Of a stretch of 20,984 nucleotides of DNA, positions 8,481 to 14,264 are shown piece after piece. Numbering within the stretch: the stretch's first letter is position 1; every line of letters starts with the position of its first letter. The position numbers and the translations under genes were made by a program. The notes beneath the pieces were generated by a model. It was given only the letters and a program-made list of their open reading frames with translations, did not search any database and was not told where the DNA came from. Origin of the DNA: JABMRP01 sp964444795 (GTDB lineage Bacteria; Planctomycetota; Planctomycetia; Pirellulales; Thermoguttaceae); contig CAYUIQ010000164.1 of NCBI GenBank assembly GCA_964444795.1, positions 1 to 20,984 of the forward strand, given 5' to 3'.

Positions 8481-10046
8481 CTACGATTCCCGAACAACCA
8501 CCATGCGGTTGCCTTGCGAGGTACGCAGCAGGAGGAGGATTCCCTCGGTCAGGGTTTCGCCCTTCATGGCGGCCTTGAACTCGTCGACGTTGCGAACCGG
8601 CCGATCGCCGACTCGGAGGATGACCATCCCACGGGCGATTCCCAACTCGGCTCCGATCCCGTCGCGGTCGACCTGGGTGACCAGCACGCCCGACTTGGGA
8701 GCCATTTCCAGTTGTTGGGCCGCTTCAGCGCTCAGATCGGCTACCGAAAGCCCCAACGTGGCGTCACGGTGTCCCTGGTCGTCGCCCTGGCCACCGGGCG
8801 TCAAGTCCGGCAGTTCGGCCTGGCCGAACTGGTTGGGCATCGGACGAACGACACACTGCAACGTCTGTCGTTTGCCGCCGCGGATGACGGAGATCGGCTG
8901 ACCCGTGCCGGCCGGTGATCGTTCGACCAATTCCTGTAACTGACGGGGGGTACGCACCGGATGTCCGGCGAAGGCAACGATCACGTCGGCCTCCTGGAAC
9001 CCGGCTTTGGAGGCCGGCGTGTCGGGAAACACCTCGGTAACCAACACCCCCCCGCGCGGCGCAACGCCCAGCTTCTCGCCCAGCGCCGGAGTCACCTCGC
9101 CAATTCCCACGCCCAGATAGGCCCGCTCGACGGCTCCGCTCTCCTGCAACTGAGCGATCACCCACTTGGCCACGTTGACCGGAACGGCAAACCCGATGCC
9201 CTGGTATCCGCCGTTGTTCGACGCGATGGCCGTATTGATCCCGATCACTTCGCCATCGAGATTCACCAGCGGTCCGCCCGAATTGCCCGGGTTGATCGCC
9301 GCGTCGGTCTGGAGCAGATTGGCACGCCGCACGGCCCCCAGTTCGCGGCCTTTGCCGCTGATGATCCCGGCGCTGACGGTCTGTTCCAGTTCAAAGGGGC
9401 TGCCGATGGCGATCACCCAATCGCCGATCTCCAGCTTGTCGGAGTCGCCCAACCGAGCCGCCGGCAGGGAACTGCCCACATCGATTTTCAGCAGGGCCAT
9501 GTCGGTCTGTTTGTCGGCCTTGACGTCGGTGGCCTTCAACTCCCGCCCGTCGGGCAGTTGCACGATGATTTCGTCGGAACCGTCGACCACGTGGTTGTTG
9601 GTCAGAATCACCCCCGACGGATCGATGATCACTCCCGACCCCACGCCGCTCTGCAACGGCGAACGAGGACGGACATCCAGGTCGAACTCGTCGCCGAAAA
9701 ACTCCTCGAAGGGTGTTCCCCGAAAGGAGTGATTTCGAGGCATCCCGCCGCTGGTACGCAGACGCGTTCGGGTCTTGATCTTAACGACTGTGGGCAACGT
9801 TTTCTCCGCCGCGCTGCGAAACGCCAGCGACAGGCTTTTTGCCTGGGTGATCGCCGCGTCGGTCTCGTCGGCCACCTTCTCGTCGGCCACCTTCTCGTCG
9901 GCCACCTTCTCGTCGGCCACTTTCTCGTCGGCCACTGCCGAACCCGACGGCACCAATGCGTGCAACGCGGCGCCCAGGATCAAGGCGCCGGCGGCTATCG
10001 CCAGGAACGGGAAGAACCGATGGGTTGCCGGGCAAGTGTTTCTCAT
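8481..10046 (-). CDS. htrA: HtrA/Deg family periplasmic serine protease
   Basis: The start at 10046 is fixed by a strong Shine-Dalgarno (AAAGGAGGA, 7 bp away) and a signal-anchor or signal peptide in the first 38 residues. The product has 521 residues. The trypsin-like domain shows the complete triad: His152 (TNNHVVDG), Asp182 (QTDMALLKID) and Ser256 (NPGNSGGPL). Two PDZ domains follow at about 280-375 and 420-520, as in DegP/DegQ. The family degrades or refolds damaged envelope proteins and forms oligomeric cages. Between the signal sequence and the protease lies a stretch of five VADEK-like pentapeptides (tandem DNA repeat 9864-9938), an acidic spacer not found in classical DegP. The same frame stays open upstream to 10892 through the rnc gene, but that is chance. 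It diverges from rnc. Confidence 0.96.
   Translation of the reverse strand: MRNTCPATHRFFPFLAIAAGALILGAALHALVPSGSAVADEKVADEKVADEKVADEKVADETDAAITQAKSLSLAFRSAAEKTLPTVVKIKTRTRLRTSGGMPRNHSFRGTPFEEFFGDEFDLDVRPRSPLQSGVGSGVIIDPSGVILTNNHVVDGSDEIIVQLPDGRELKATDVKADKQTDMALLKIDVGSSLPAARLGDSDKLEIGDWVIAIGSPFELEQTVSAGIISGKGRELGAVRRANLLQTDAAINPGNSGGPLVNLDGEVIGINTAIASNNGGYQGIGFAVPVNVAKWVIAQLQESGAVERAYLGVGIGEVTPALGEKLGVAPRGGVLVTEVFPDTPASKAGFQEADVIVAFAGHPVRTPRQLQELVERSPAGTGQPISVIRGGKRQTLQCVVRPMPNQFGQAELPDLTPGGQGDDQGHRDATLGLSVADLSAEAAQQLEMAPKSGVLVTQVDRDGIGAELGIARGMVILRVGDRPVRNVDEFKAAMKGETLTEGILLLLRTSQGNRMVVVRES
9864..9938 (-). repeat. Five tandem 15-bp repeats inside htrA
   Basis: The 15-bp unit CTCGTCGGCCACCTT (plus strand) is repeated five times with only a few changes at the right end. 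On the coding strand it encodes VADEK five times, with A or T at the borders. The copies are nearly identical at the DNA level, including third positions, which points to recent slippage expansion. The copy number is expected to vary between strains. Confidence 0.92.
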
Positions 10047-10053
10047 CAGAGAA

Positions 10054-10062
10054 TCCTCCTTT
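10054..10062 (-). promoter_or_regulatory. htrA ribosome binding site
   Basis: AAAGGAGGA on the minus strand, 7 bp before the ATG at 10046, is the best Shine-Dalgarno in the window. It decides the htrA start against the much longer open frame. Confidence 0.85.
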
Positions 10063-10164
10063 ACTCTTCTTGAGGGATGCTTAATGACACAAATGAGGGG
10101 GGGTGGCGTTAGAAGGTTCCTTCGCCAGGTGGGTCGCGGATATCTGGAGGCCTGTCCGAAAGCG

Positions 10165-10198
10165 CGGGCGGAAAGGCCCGGAAGATAGTTTCCGCCCG
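10165..10198 (-). promoter_or_regulatory. Stem-loop at the expected 5' end of htrA mRNA
   Basis: CGGGCGGAAA (10165-10174) and TTTCCGCCCG (10189-10198) are perfect 10-bp inverted copies around a 14-nt loop. The predicted htrA start site (about 10196) falls at the edge of the stem, so the mRNA would begin with this hairpin, followed by about 120 nt of leader. A 5' terminal stem usually blocks RNA decay. Alternatively the palindrome is a protein-binding operator. Confidence 0.6.
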
Positions 10199-10202
10199 AG
10201 GG

Positions 10203-10231
10203 ATTCTCTTGCTTGACCGCGTTGGTGGCAA
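10203..10231 (-). promoter_or_regulatory. Candidate htrA promoter
   Basis: On the minus strand TTGCCA (10231-10226, 5 of 6), a 17-bp spacer and GAGAAT (10208-10203, 4 of 6) make a plausible sigma-70 site. The -35 box lies inside the inverted GGTGGCAA element, so a protein bound there would compete with RNA polymerase. Confidence 0.5.
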
Positions 10232-10276
10232 TAGCGATTTTTGCCACCGGCATGTTTTCAGCCCCGGTGGGTGGCA
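10224..10276. promoter_or_regulatory. Three GGTGGCA elements between htrA and rnc
   Basis: GGTGGCAA (10224-10231) and TTGCCACC (10241-10248) are perfect 8-bp inverted copies with a 9-bp spacer. A third GGTGGCA lies at 10270-10276. In addition CCACCGG (10244-10250) pairs with CCGGTGG (10264-10270). The cluster covers the htrA -35 and ends 8 bp before the rnc -35, which is what a shared operator would look like. No regulator is identified. Confidence 0.55.
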
Positions 10277-10283
10277 TGTCGCG

Positions 10284-10312
10284 TTGACAAAAGACCAAAC
10301 AGCAGCTAGACT
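10284..10312 (+). promoter_or_regulatory. rnc promoter
   Basis: A perfect -35 TTGACA (10284-10289), a 17-bp spacer and -10 TAGACT (10307-10312, 4 of 6) form a good sigma-70 promoter. Transcription would start near 10319, giving an rnc leader of about 118 nt. Confidence 0.72.
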
Positions 10313-10331
10313 TACGACACCGGCCCTCTCG

Positions 10332-10365
10332 CGCCAATGATCGACCCTTTTTCAGGGCGCTGGCG
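10332..10365 (+). promoter_or_regulatory. Two-tier hairpin in the rnc leader
   Basis: CGCCA (10332-10336) pairs with TGGCG (10361-10365) and, inside, CCCT (10345-10348) pairs with AGGG (10354-10357). E. coli RNase III cuts a hairpin in its own mRNA leader to limit its level. This stem is shorter than a typical RNase III site, so that role here is only a suggestion. Confidence 0.35.
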
Positions 10366-10380
10366 TTACTGGATAGCCCC

Positions 10381-10424
10381 CTTGCAGAACATCGCTCTAC
10401 TTGCGGAACCCCTACTTGCAGAAC
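10381..10424 (+). repeat. Three short direct repeats before rnc
   Basis: CTACTTGCGGAAC (10397-10409) and CTACTTGCAGAAC (10412-10424) differ at one base and are 15 bp apart. A shorter copy, CTTGCAGAAC, is at 10381-10390. They end directly at the rnc Shine-Dalgarno. CTTG and CAAG at the last copy can fold over the ribosome site. Confidence 0.6.
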
Positions 10425-10436
10425 AAGGTGGACTGG

Positions 10437-11174
10437 ATGTCGTTGGCTGCGCAACCGGACCCGACGGCCGACTTGGACTCGCTCCTGGAGGACTGCCAAC
10501 AGCGCATCGGGTATCGTTTCTCGAATAAGGCCCTGCTTCGGGCATCGTTGACACACGCTTCCGGGGCCGAACATCGGCTGGCCTCTAACGAACGAATGGA
10601 GTTTCTCGGCGACGCGATTCTCGGCGCCGTGGTCTGCGAGCTTCTCTACCATCAGTATCCCGAATACCTGGAAGGCGATCTGACGCGAATCAAATCGATC
10701 GTCGTCAGCCGCCAGACCTGCGCCAAGATCAGCGAGGCAATCGGGTTGCAGGAGTTTCTCATCCTGGGCAAGGGGATGGTGACGCATCCGAGCGTCCCGC
10801 CATCGCTGTTGTCCGACGTCTTGGAATCGCTGATCGCGGCCATCCATCTCGACGGCGGCGACGAACCGGTACGCGCGTTCATTATTAAGCACATCAGCCC
10901 GGAAATCGATCTGGCCGCCTCGGGCGCCATCGGGGACAACTATAAATCGCTCTTACAGCAATTGGCGCAACGAGACGCCGGCACGACGCCCACCTACACG
11001 CTATTGGACGAGAAAGGCCCCGACCACAGCAAGTGCTTCAAAATCGGCGCCCGAATCGGTGACACACGCTTTCCGCCGGCGTGGGGCCGGAACAAGAAAG
11101 AAGCCGAACAGCGGGCCGCGCGCAATGCGCTGAGTGAAATCGGCGGCGAAAAACCGCCATTCCCCTCCGACTAG
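10437..11174 (+). CDS. rnc: Ribonuclease III
   Basis: This 245-residue protein has the two-domain plan of bacterial RNase III, which cuts double-stranded RNA and processes rRNA precursors. The nuclease domain (about 12-155) carries the signature NERMEFLGDAIL with Glu52, Glu55 and Asp59. Asp127 and Glu130 are in SDVLESLIAAIHLDGG; these match the metal-binding residues of the E. coli enzyme. The C-terminal dsRNA-binding domain (about 166-235) ends in the typical KKEAEQRAARNAL helix. The ATG at 10437 is preceded by AAGGTGG at 5 bp. A TTG at 10401 would add 12 residues made of the leader repeats and is less likely. Its stop codon shares the four bases CTAG with that of the convergent thioesterase gene. 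Confidence 0.97.
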   Translation: MSLAAQPDPTADLDSLLEDCQQRIGYRFSNKALLRASLTHASGAEHRLASNERMEFLGDAILGAVVCELLYHQYPEYLEGDLTRIKSIVVSRQTCAKISEAIGLQEFLILGKGMVTHPSVPPSLLSDVLESLIAAIHLDGGDEPVRAFIIKHISPEIDLAASGAIGDNYKSLLQQLAQRDAGTTPTYTLLDEKGPDHSKCFKIGARIGDTRFPPAWGRNKKEAEQRAARNALSEIGGEKPPFPSD

Positions 11175-11569
11175 CCCGTCGGCTCTTCGGATTGCATCCA
11201 TTGCGGTACGCGGCGGACGCTTCCCTCTCGGTCGACGCAAGCCAGTGCGACCGTCCCCACGGCCAGAAGCTCGCCGTCACGCATAAGACGGTACTCATGC
11301 TCGATCTTGGCCGACGTGATCCTGGCCACGTAGGTGTGGAGAGTCAGCAAGTCGTCGTAGTAGGCCGGCCGTTTGTAGCGACACTCCGCCTTCACGACCA
11401 CGATGAAGAACCCCTCTTCCTCCATGCGGCGGTAATTGCCCCCCGACGCCCGAAGCATCTCGGTCCGACCGATCTCGAAATAGGTGAGGTAGTGGGCATG
11501 GTGGAGAATGCCCATGGAGTCGGTCTCCTGGTAGCGAACGCGAATCTGTATGGTATGTTCGGTAAGCAT
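11171..11569 (-). CDS. Acyl-CoA thioesterase, 4HBT/YbgC-like hotdog fold
   Basis: The 132-residue product is the length of a single hotdog domain. The N-terminus RVRYQETDSMGILHHAHYLTYFEIGRTEML matches the 4-hydroxybenzoyl-CoA thioesterase/YbgC pattern, with catalytic Asp17 and the following G..H.A.YL..FE helix. The rest (YDDLLTLHTYVARI, ELLAVGTVALACVD) supplies the usual beta strands. Such enzymes hydrolyse acyl-CoA thioesters in the cytoplasm; the substrate cannot be read from the sequence. YbgC of other bacteria lies with tol-pal genes, but none is present here. The ATG at 11569 starts the domain directly, with no strong Shine-Dalgarno. The open frame upstream to 11821 lacks any recognisable domain. 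Confidence 0.92.
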   Translation of the reverse strand: MLTEHTIQIRVRYQETDSMGILHHAHYLTYFEIGRTEMLRASGGNYRRMEEEGFFIVVVKAECRYKRPAYYDDLLTLHTYVARITSAKIEHEYRLMRDGELLAVGTVALACVDREGSVRRVPQWMQSEEPTG

Positions 11570-11845
11570 CGTTGACTCACAAATCAGACAGGCATTAAGA
11601 ATCGGTCGATAACAGCCCAGCAACGCGAAACGGAAGGGTGCCGGGGCCAGCTTGTCTGCCCTGTTTTCGCACGGGCCGGCAAGCCGTCGATGGCACCCAA
11701 CGGTCGTCCGCCGCGCGGGGCATAAAACAGGAAGGCAGGGCAGTCTACGCAGACGACCTTCACCACTCGATCCATCCCCGATTGCGGCACACCGACTGCC
11801 GATCCCACCCTTTCTACGCAAAATGACGGACCGAGGAAAGCCCGG
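11570..11845. other. Noncoding stretch between the thioesterase and ACT genes
   Basis: I see no convincing gene. The short open frames on both strands have no recognisable product. One structural point: CTGCCCTGTTTT (11656-11667) faces AAAACAGG (11724-11731) and CAGGGCAG (11736-11743). Two alternative 8-bp stems, which cannot form together, are possible. This may reflect a decayed inverted repeat or a leader structure of the thioesterase mRNA. Confidence 0.35.
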
Positions 11846-11874
11846 TTGACGGAACTTCGCAACACGACTAAACT
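11846..11874 (+). promoter_or_regulatory. Promoter of the ACT-domain gene
   Basis: TTGACG (11846-11851, 5 of 6), a 17-bp spacer and TAAACT (11869-11874, 4 of 6) form a good sigma-70 site. Transcription would start near 11881, leaving an 80-nt leader that contains the hairpin at 11908-11936. Confidence 0.65.
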
Positions 11875-11907
11875 TGCGCCAGATGGTCTAGTCGGAAGTT
11901 CGGCCCG

Positions 11908-11936
11908 ATGGGCGGTCGCAGTATGCTACCGCCCAT
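11908..11936 (+). promoter_or_regulatory. Hairpin in the leader of the ACT-domain gene
   Basis: ATGGGCGGT (11908-11916) and ACCGCCCAT (11928-11936) are perfect 9-bp inverted copies around an 11-nt loop. The stem ends 24 nt before the start codon. No U-tract follows, so it is not a simple terminator. It could be an operator or a translation-control stem. Confidence 0.6.
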
Positions 11937-11960
11937 GCAGATACTTTGCGAGCACCGCAG

Positions 11961-12458
11961 ATGAGCTTTGACGAAAAATCGGGAACCGGATTCTCCACGA
12001 TGCGGGGTCGAAATTACCCGTCGATCCGGCAGTTCACTGTGTTCCTGGAGAATCGGGTCGGCCAACTCCTGGAGGTCGTGCGCCGCTTCGAAGGGAGCAA
12101 GGTGCGGATCGTGGCTTTGTCGATTGCCGACTCGGCCGAATGCGCGTTCGTCCGATTTCTTCTCAGCCATCCCGAGCCGGGACGCGAGATCCTCGAACGG
12201 GCCGGCTTGGCGATGATCGAAAGCGATCTGATCGGCGTCGAGATGTCCGATCACTCCCAGCCGCTGCTGGCGATCTGCACGGCACTACTGCAAGCCGAGG
12301 TCAACATCATCCAGGCCTACCCTCTGCTGGTTCGCCCCCATGGTCGGGCTGCCGTGGCGCTAATGGTCGACAACATCGACATGGGGCAAGAAACGCTCGC
12401 CGCCAAAGGCTTCACGATGATCACCGAGGCCGATCTTTCCAGCGAAGAGGAAGATTGA
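11961..12458 (+). CDS. Tandem ACT-domain protein
   Basis: The 165-residue protein appears to consist of two ACT-like domains, about 22-85 (RQFTVFLENRVGQLLEVVRRFEGSKVRIVALSI) and about 92-155 (QPLLAICTALLQAEVNIIQAYPLL, AALMVDNIDMGQETLAAKGF). ACT domains bind small ligands, often amino acids, and usually regulate a partner enzyme. Here no catalytic domain is attached, so the protein may be a stand-alone regulator. Very similar proteins are, from memory, common in planctomycetes. The ATG at 11961 is chosen over a TTG 15 bp upstream and an ATG at 12000; none has a strong ribosome site. It ends 7 bp from the stop of the convergent zinc-ribbon gene, leaving no room for a terminator. Confidence 0.88.
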   Translation: MSFDEKSGTGFSTMRGRNYPSIRQFTVFLENRVGQLLEVVRRFEGSKVRIVALSIADSAECAFVRFLLSHPEPGREILERAGLAMIESDLIGVEMSDHSQPLLAICTALLQAEVNIIQAYPLLVRPHGRAAVALMVDNIDMGQETLAAKGFTMITEADLSSEEED

Positions 12459-12465
12459 CAACCTC

Positions 12466-13281
12466 TTAGCCCGACAGTTCGGGCGGCAGTTGCTTCACGG
12501 TGCGAACGAGCACCCGCGAAATCGCTTCCCACGCCACGGCCGAGACCGTGTGGGTCATGTCGGCCTCTTGAACCGAAAACACACCAAACGGGCCGTGCGA
12601 CCACGCCCGGGCGAAGTTCTCCGGTTGGAGACTCTGGTCCTCGCCCCACTGCAATTCGATCGTCGCGCCGCTGGCCTTGAATTTCCATAGACGGGCCATC
12701 AACTCGGCGGCCGATTCGATGTTGGCAACGGATTTCTTCGCGGGAGGGCGAGGCGGGGGTGTCGGCGCGACACCGGAAATCTCGTCCAGATCGAGTTGGT
12801 AGGTCACTTCCTCCACCGACTCGTCCGCCGGAGTGTCGACGATCGCTTCCACCGCGACCCCATCCCCCGCGGCCGCGTGTCCGACGCCGATCTGTCCCGG
12901 TTCCTGTGCCTCCGTCTCGGCCTCTTCCGGTACGTCGTCATAGGTGGGTACACGAAACCGCGAGCTACATTCCGGGCATTGGCCGGGCTGCCCCTGCAAA
13001 CTGGCCGGCCCGTGCAGGCGGTGCCCGTTGGGACAAAGAAATTCGATCTGGCCTTCGCCCGGCTCGGCCACCGCGGATTCGACGCCAACAGTCGCGCCCG
13101 CCGAGACCGTCGACCCACCTTCGGCCGTGTCGACGGGGCCCTGCGATGGCACGCTATCCGACTCGTCGGGGCTGGGAACCTGGAACTTGACCCCGCATTT
13201 CGGACACTTAGCCGGCATCCCGCCACGATCCTCGGGGCAGTGTATCTTGTGACCGTTGGGGCAGAGGAACTGAAGCACCAT
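12466..13281 (-). CDS. Double zinc-ribbon protein of unknown function
   Basis: The 271-residue product has two near-identical zinc ribbons: C7-PNGH11 with C26-PKC29, and C83-PNGH87 with C102-PEC105. Each is of the C-x3-H...CxxC type followed by a RF/KFxVP strand. An acidic, probably disordered linker (about 115-175) and a Pro-rich segment (PTPPPRPPAKK) lead to a C-terminal region of about 80 residues with no known domain (LWKFKASGATIELQWGEDQSL and onwards). There is no signal peptide or membrane segment, so it is probably cytoplasmic. The ATG at 13281 puts the first ribbon at the N-terminus; an in-frame GTG at 13308 lies within a duplicated leader sequence. It diverges from another zinc-ribbon gene at 13569. 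Confidence 0.82.
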   Translation of the reverse strand: MVLQFLCPNGHKIHCPEDRGGMPAKCPKCGVKFQVPSPDESDSVPSQGPVDTAEGGSTVSAGATVGVESAVAEPGEGQIEFLCPNGHRLHGPASLQGQPGQCPECSSRFRVPTYDDVPEEAETEAQEPGQIGVGHAAAGDGVAVEAIVDTPADESVEEVTYQLDLDEISGVAPTPPPRPPAKKSVANIESAAELMARLWKFKASGATIELQWGEDQSLQPENFARAWSHGPFGVFSVQEADMTHTVSAVAWEAISRVLVRTVKQLPPELSG

Positions 13282-13316
13282 TGTTTTCACAACTCCGCTT
13301 GTTTTCACAACTTCGC
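13281..13316 (-). repeat. 18-bp tandem duplication at the start of the zinc-ribbon gene
   Basis: TTGTTTTCACAACTCCGC (13281-13298) and TTGTTTTCACAACTTCGC (13299-13316) are adjacent and differ at one base. On the coding strand each copy supplies a GGAG- or GAAG-type purine block, an in-frame GTG and an A-rich stretch. The gene therefore has a duplicated translation start region. Confidence 0.85.
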
Positions 13317-13568
13317 TATTCTTATAACTTCCTTCCTTCTTCGATACTAGTCTACCACACCCGGTCGGGCAATTCCCTTCTTTCGGCTTGGGTATTTCCC
13401 GGGATCACCGTCCAACGCCGCTCCACCGCGATCCTTGACAAAGGGCCACGGTCTGCGAAACTAGGGGTCCGACGGAGATAAACGCGGTTCTCATCTTGAG
13501 CGGGGGTCGAAATACCCGCTTCATAGTTGGGTAACACCCCCCAATCAGCGCTCCAGCGAGGGGCACGA
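13317..13568. promoter_or_regulatory. Divergent control region between the two zinc-ribbon genes
   Basis: On the plus strand a perfect TTGACA (13435-13440) with a weak -10 GAAACT (13457-13462, 16-bp spacer) could drive the gene at 13569. AGCGGG and CCCGCT (about 13499-13520) can form a short leader hairpin. I could not identify a clear minus-strand promoter. I see no gene here. Confidence 0.4.
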
Positions 13569-14234
13569 ATGCCGATTCCAATCATCTGTCCGGGCTGTCA
13601 TTCCCGGTTCAACGTCAGCGACAAATTTGCCGGCAAGACGGGCCCCTGCCCGAAATGCAAGACGGTAATCGCGATCCCCGAGAAGACCGAGGAGGTCAAG
13701 GTCCACGGCCACACCGAGTTTGCCGAGGGTGGCCGCGGGGTGGACGGCCGGCTGGTGACCAAACCGGTCGCCCGAACCGACGCCAAATGGGACCCCCTGC
13801 TGGCGATGAAGGTGGCCGCCGCCGCCATCTTGACCGTGGCCGTCACCTGGGCCGGCGGCGGTTATCTCCCCGTCCAATTGACCGTCTTGCTGCTCGTTTC
13901 GCCTCCCCTGGTGATCGCCATGTACACCGTCCTGCGGAACGCCGAATTGGAGCCCTACCGAGGCAGGGCCTTGTACCTGCGCGCCGGGGCCTGCGGAGCA
14001 ATCTATGCCATCCTCTGGGTTGCCTGGGAGTGGCAAGTCACTCCGCACGTAACCGAAGAGTTGTGGATGTGGGCCTTCTTCGCCACGCCTTTTATCATCG
14101 TCGGAGCATTGACCGCTCTGGCCTCCCTCGATCTCGACTTCGGCACCGGCGGCATACTCTACTCGGGCTACTTGCTGGTCACCGTCTTCCTTCGCTGGGT
14201 GGCCGGCATGGGATGGATCTGGGTCGTGGATTAG
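13569..14234 (+). CDS. Zinc-ribbon membrane protein
   Basis: The 221-residue protein starts with a four-Cys zinc ribbon (CPGC at 7-10, CPKC at 27-30), which lies in the cytoplasm if the usual topology holds. A charged linker (about 38-80) follows. Then come about five hydrophobic segments: about 78-95, 98-118, 135-153, 165-187 and 192-212. The ATG at 13569 is preceded by GAGGGG. The N-terminal ribbon resembles those of the divergent gene at 12466, so the two genes probably share a domain family, although their C-terminal parts differ. Proteins with this plan are frequent in planctomycetes, and none that I know has a defined function. The HD hydrolase gene starts 30 bp downstream and is likely in the same transcript. 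Confidence 0.8.
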   Translation: MPIPIICPGCHSRFNVSDKFAGKTGPCPKCKTVIAIPEKTEEVKVHGHTEFAEGGRGVDGRLVTKPVARTDAKWDPLLAMKVAAAAILTVAVTWAGGGYLPVQLTVLLLVSPPLVIAMYTVLRNAELEPYRGRALYLRAGACGAIYAILWVAWEWQVTPHVTEELWMWAFFATPFIIVGALTALASLDLDFGTGGILYSGYLLVTVFLRWVAGMGWIWVVD

Positions 14235-14236
14235 CG

Positions 14237-14253
14237 ATTGGACATTGGACATT
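14237..14253 (+). repeat. Heptamer repeat before the HD gene
   Basis: ATTGGAC is repeated twice and followed by ATT (14237-14253) in the 30-bp gap before the HD gene. It replaces the place where a Shine-Dalgarno would be expected. Confidence 0.6.
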
Positions 14254-14264
14254 AACAACTACCG

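Noticed and set aside
9864..9938. CRISPR array
   Set aside because: The 15-bp units are contiguous, have no spacers and are in frame with htrA.
8961..10073. A 370-codon plus-strand open frame
   Set aside because: It is antisense to htrA and includes the mirror of the VADEK repeat; no domain features.
10047..10892. Upstream extension of the htrA frame to 803 codons
   Set aside because: It runs antisense through rnc and across both promoters. The strong Shine-Dalgarno and the signal peptide fix the start at 10046.
11584..11865. A 93-codon minus-strand frame ending 14 bp before the thioesterase start
   Set aside because: No Shine-Dalgarno, no recognisable domain and random-looking composition; it also overlaps the ACT-gene promoter.
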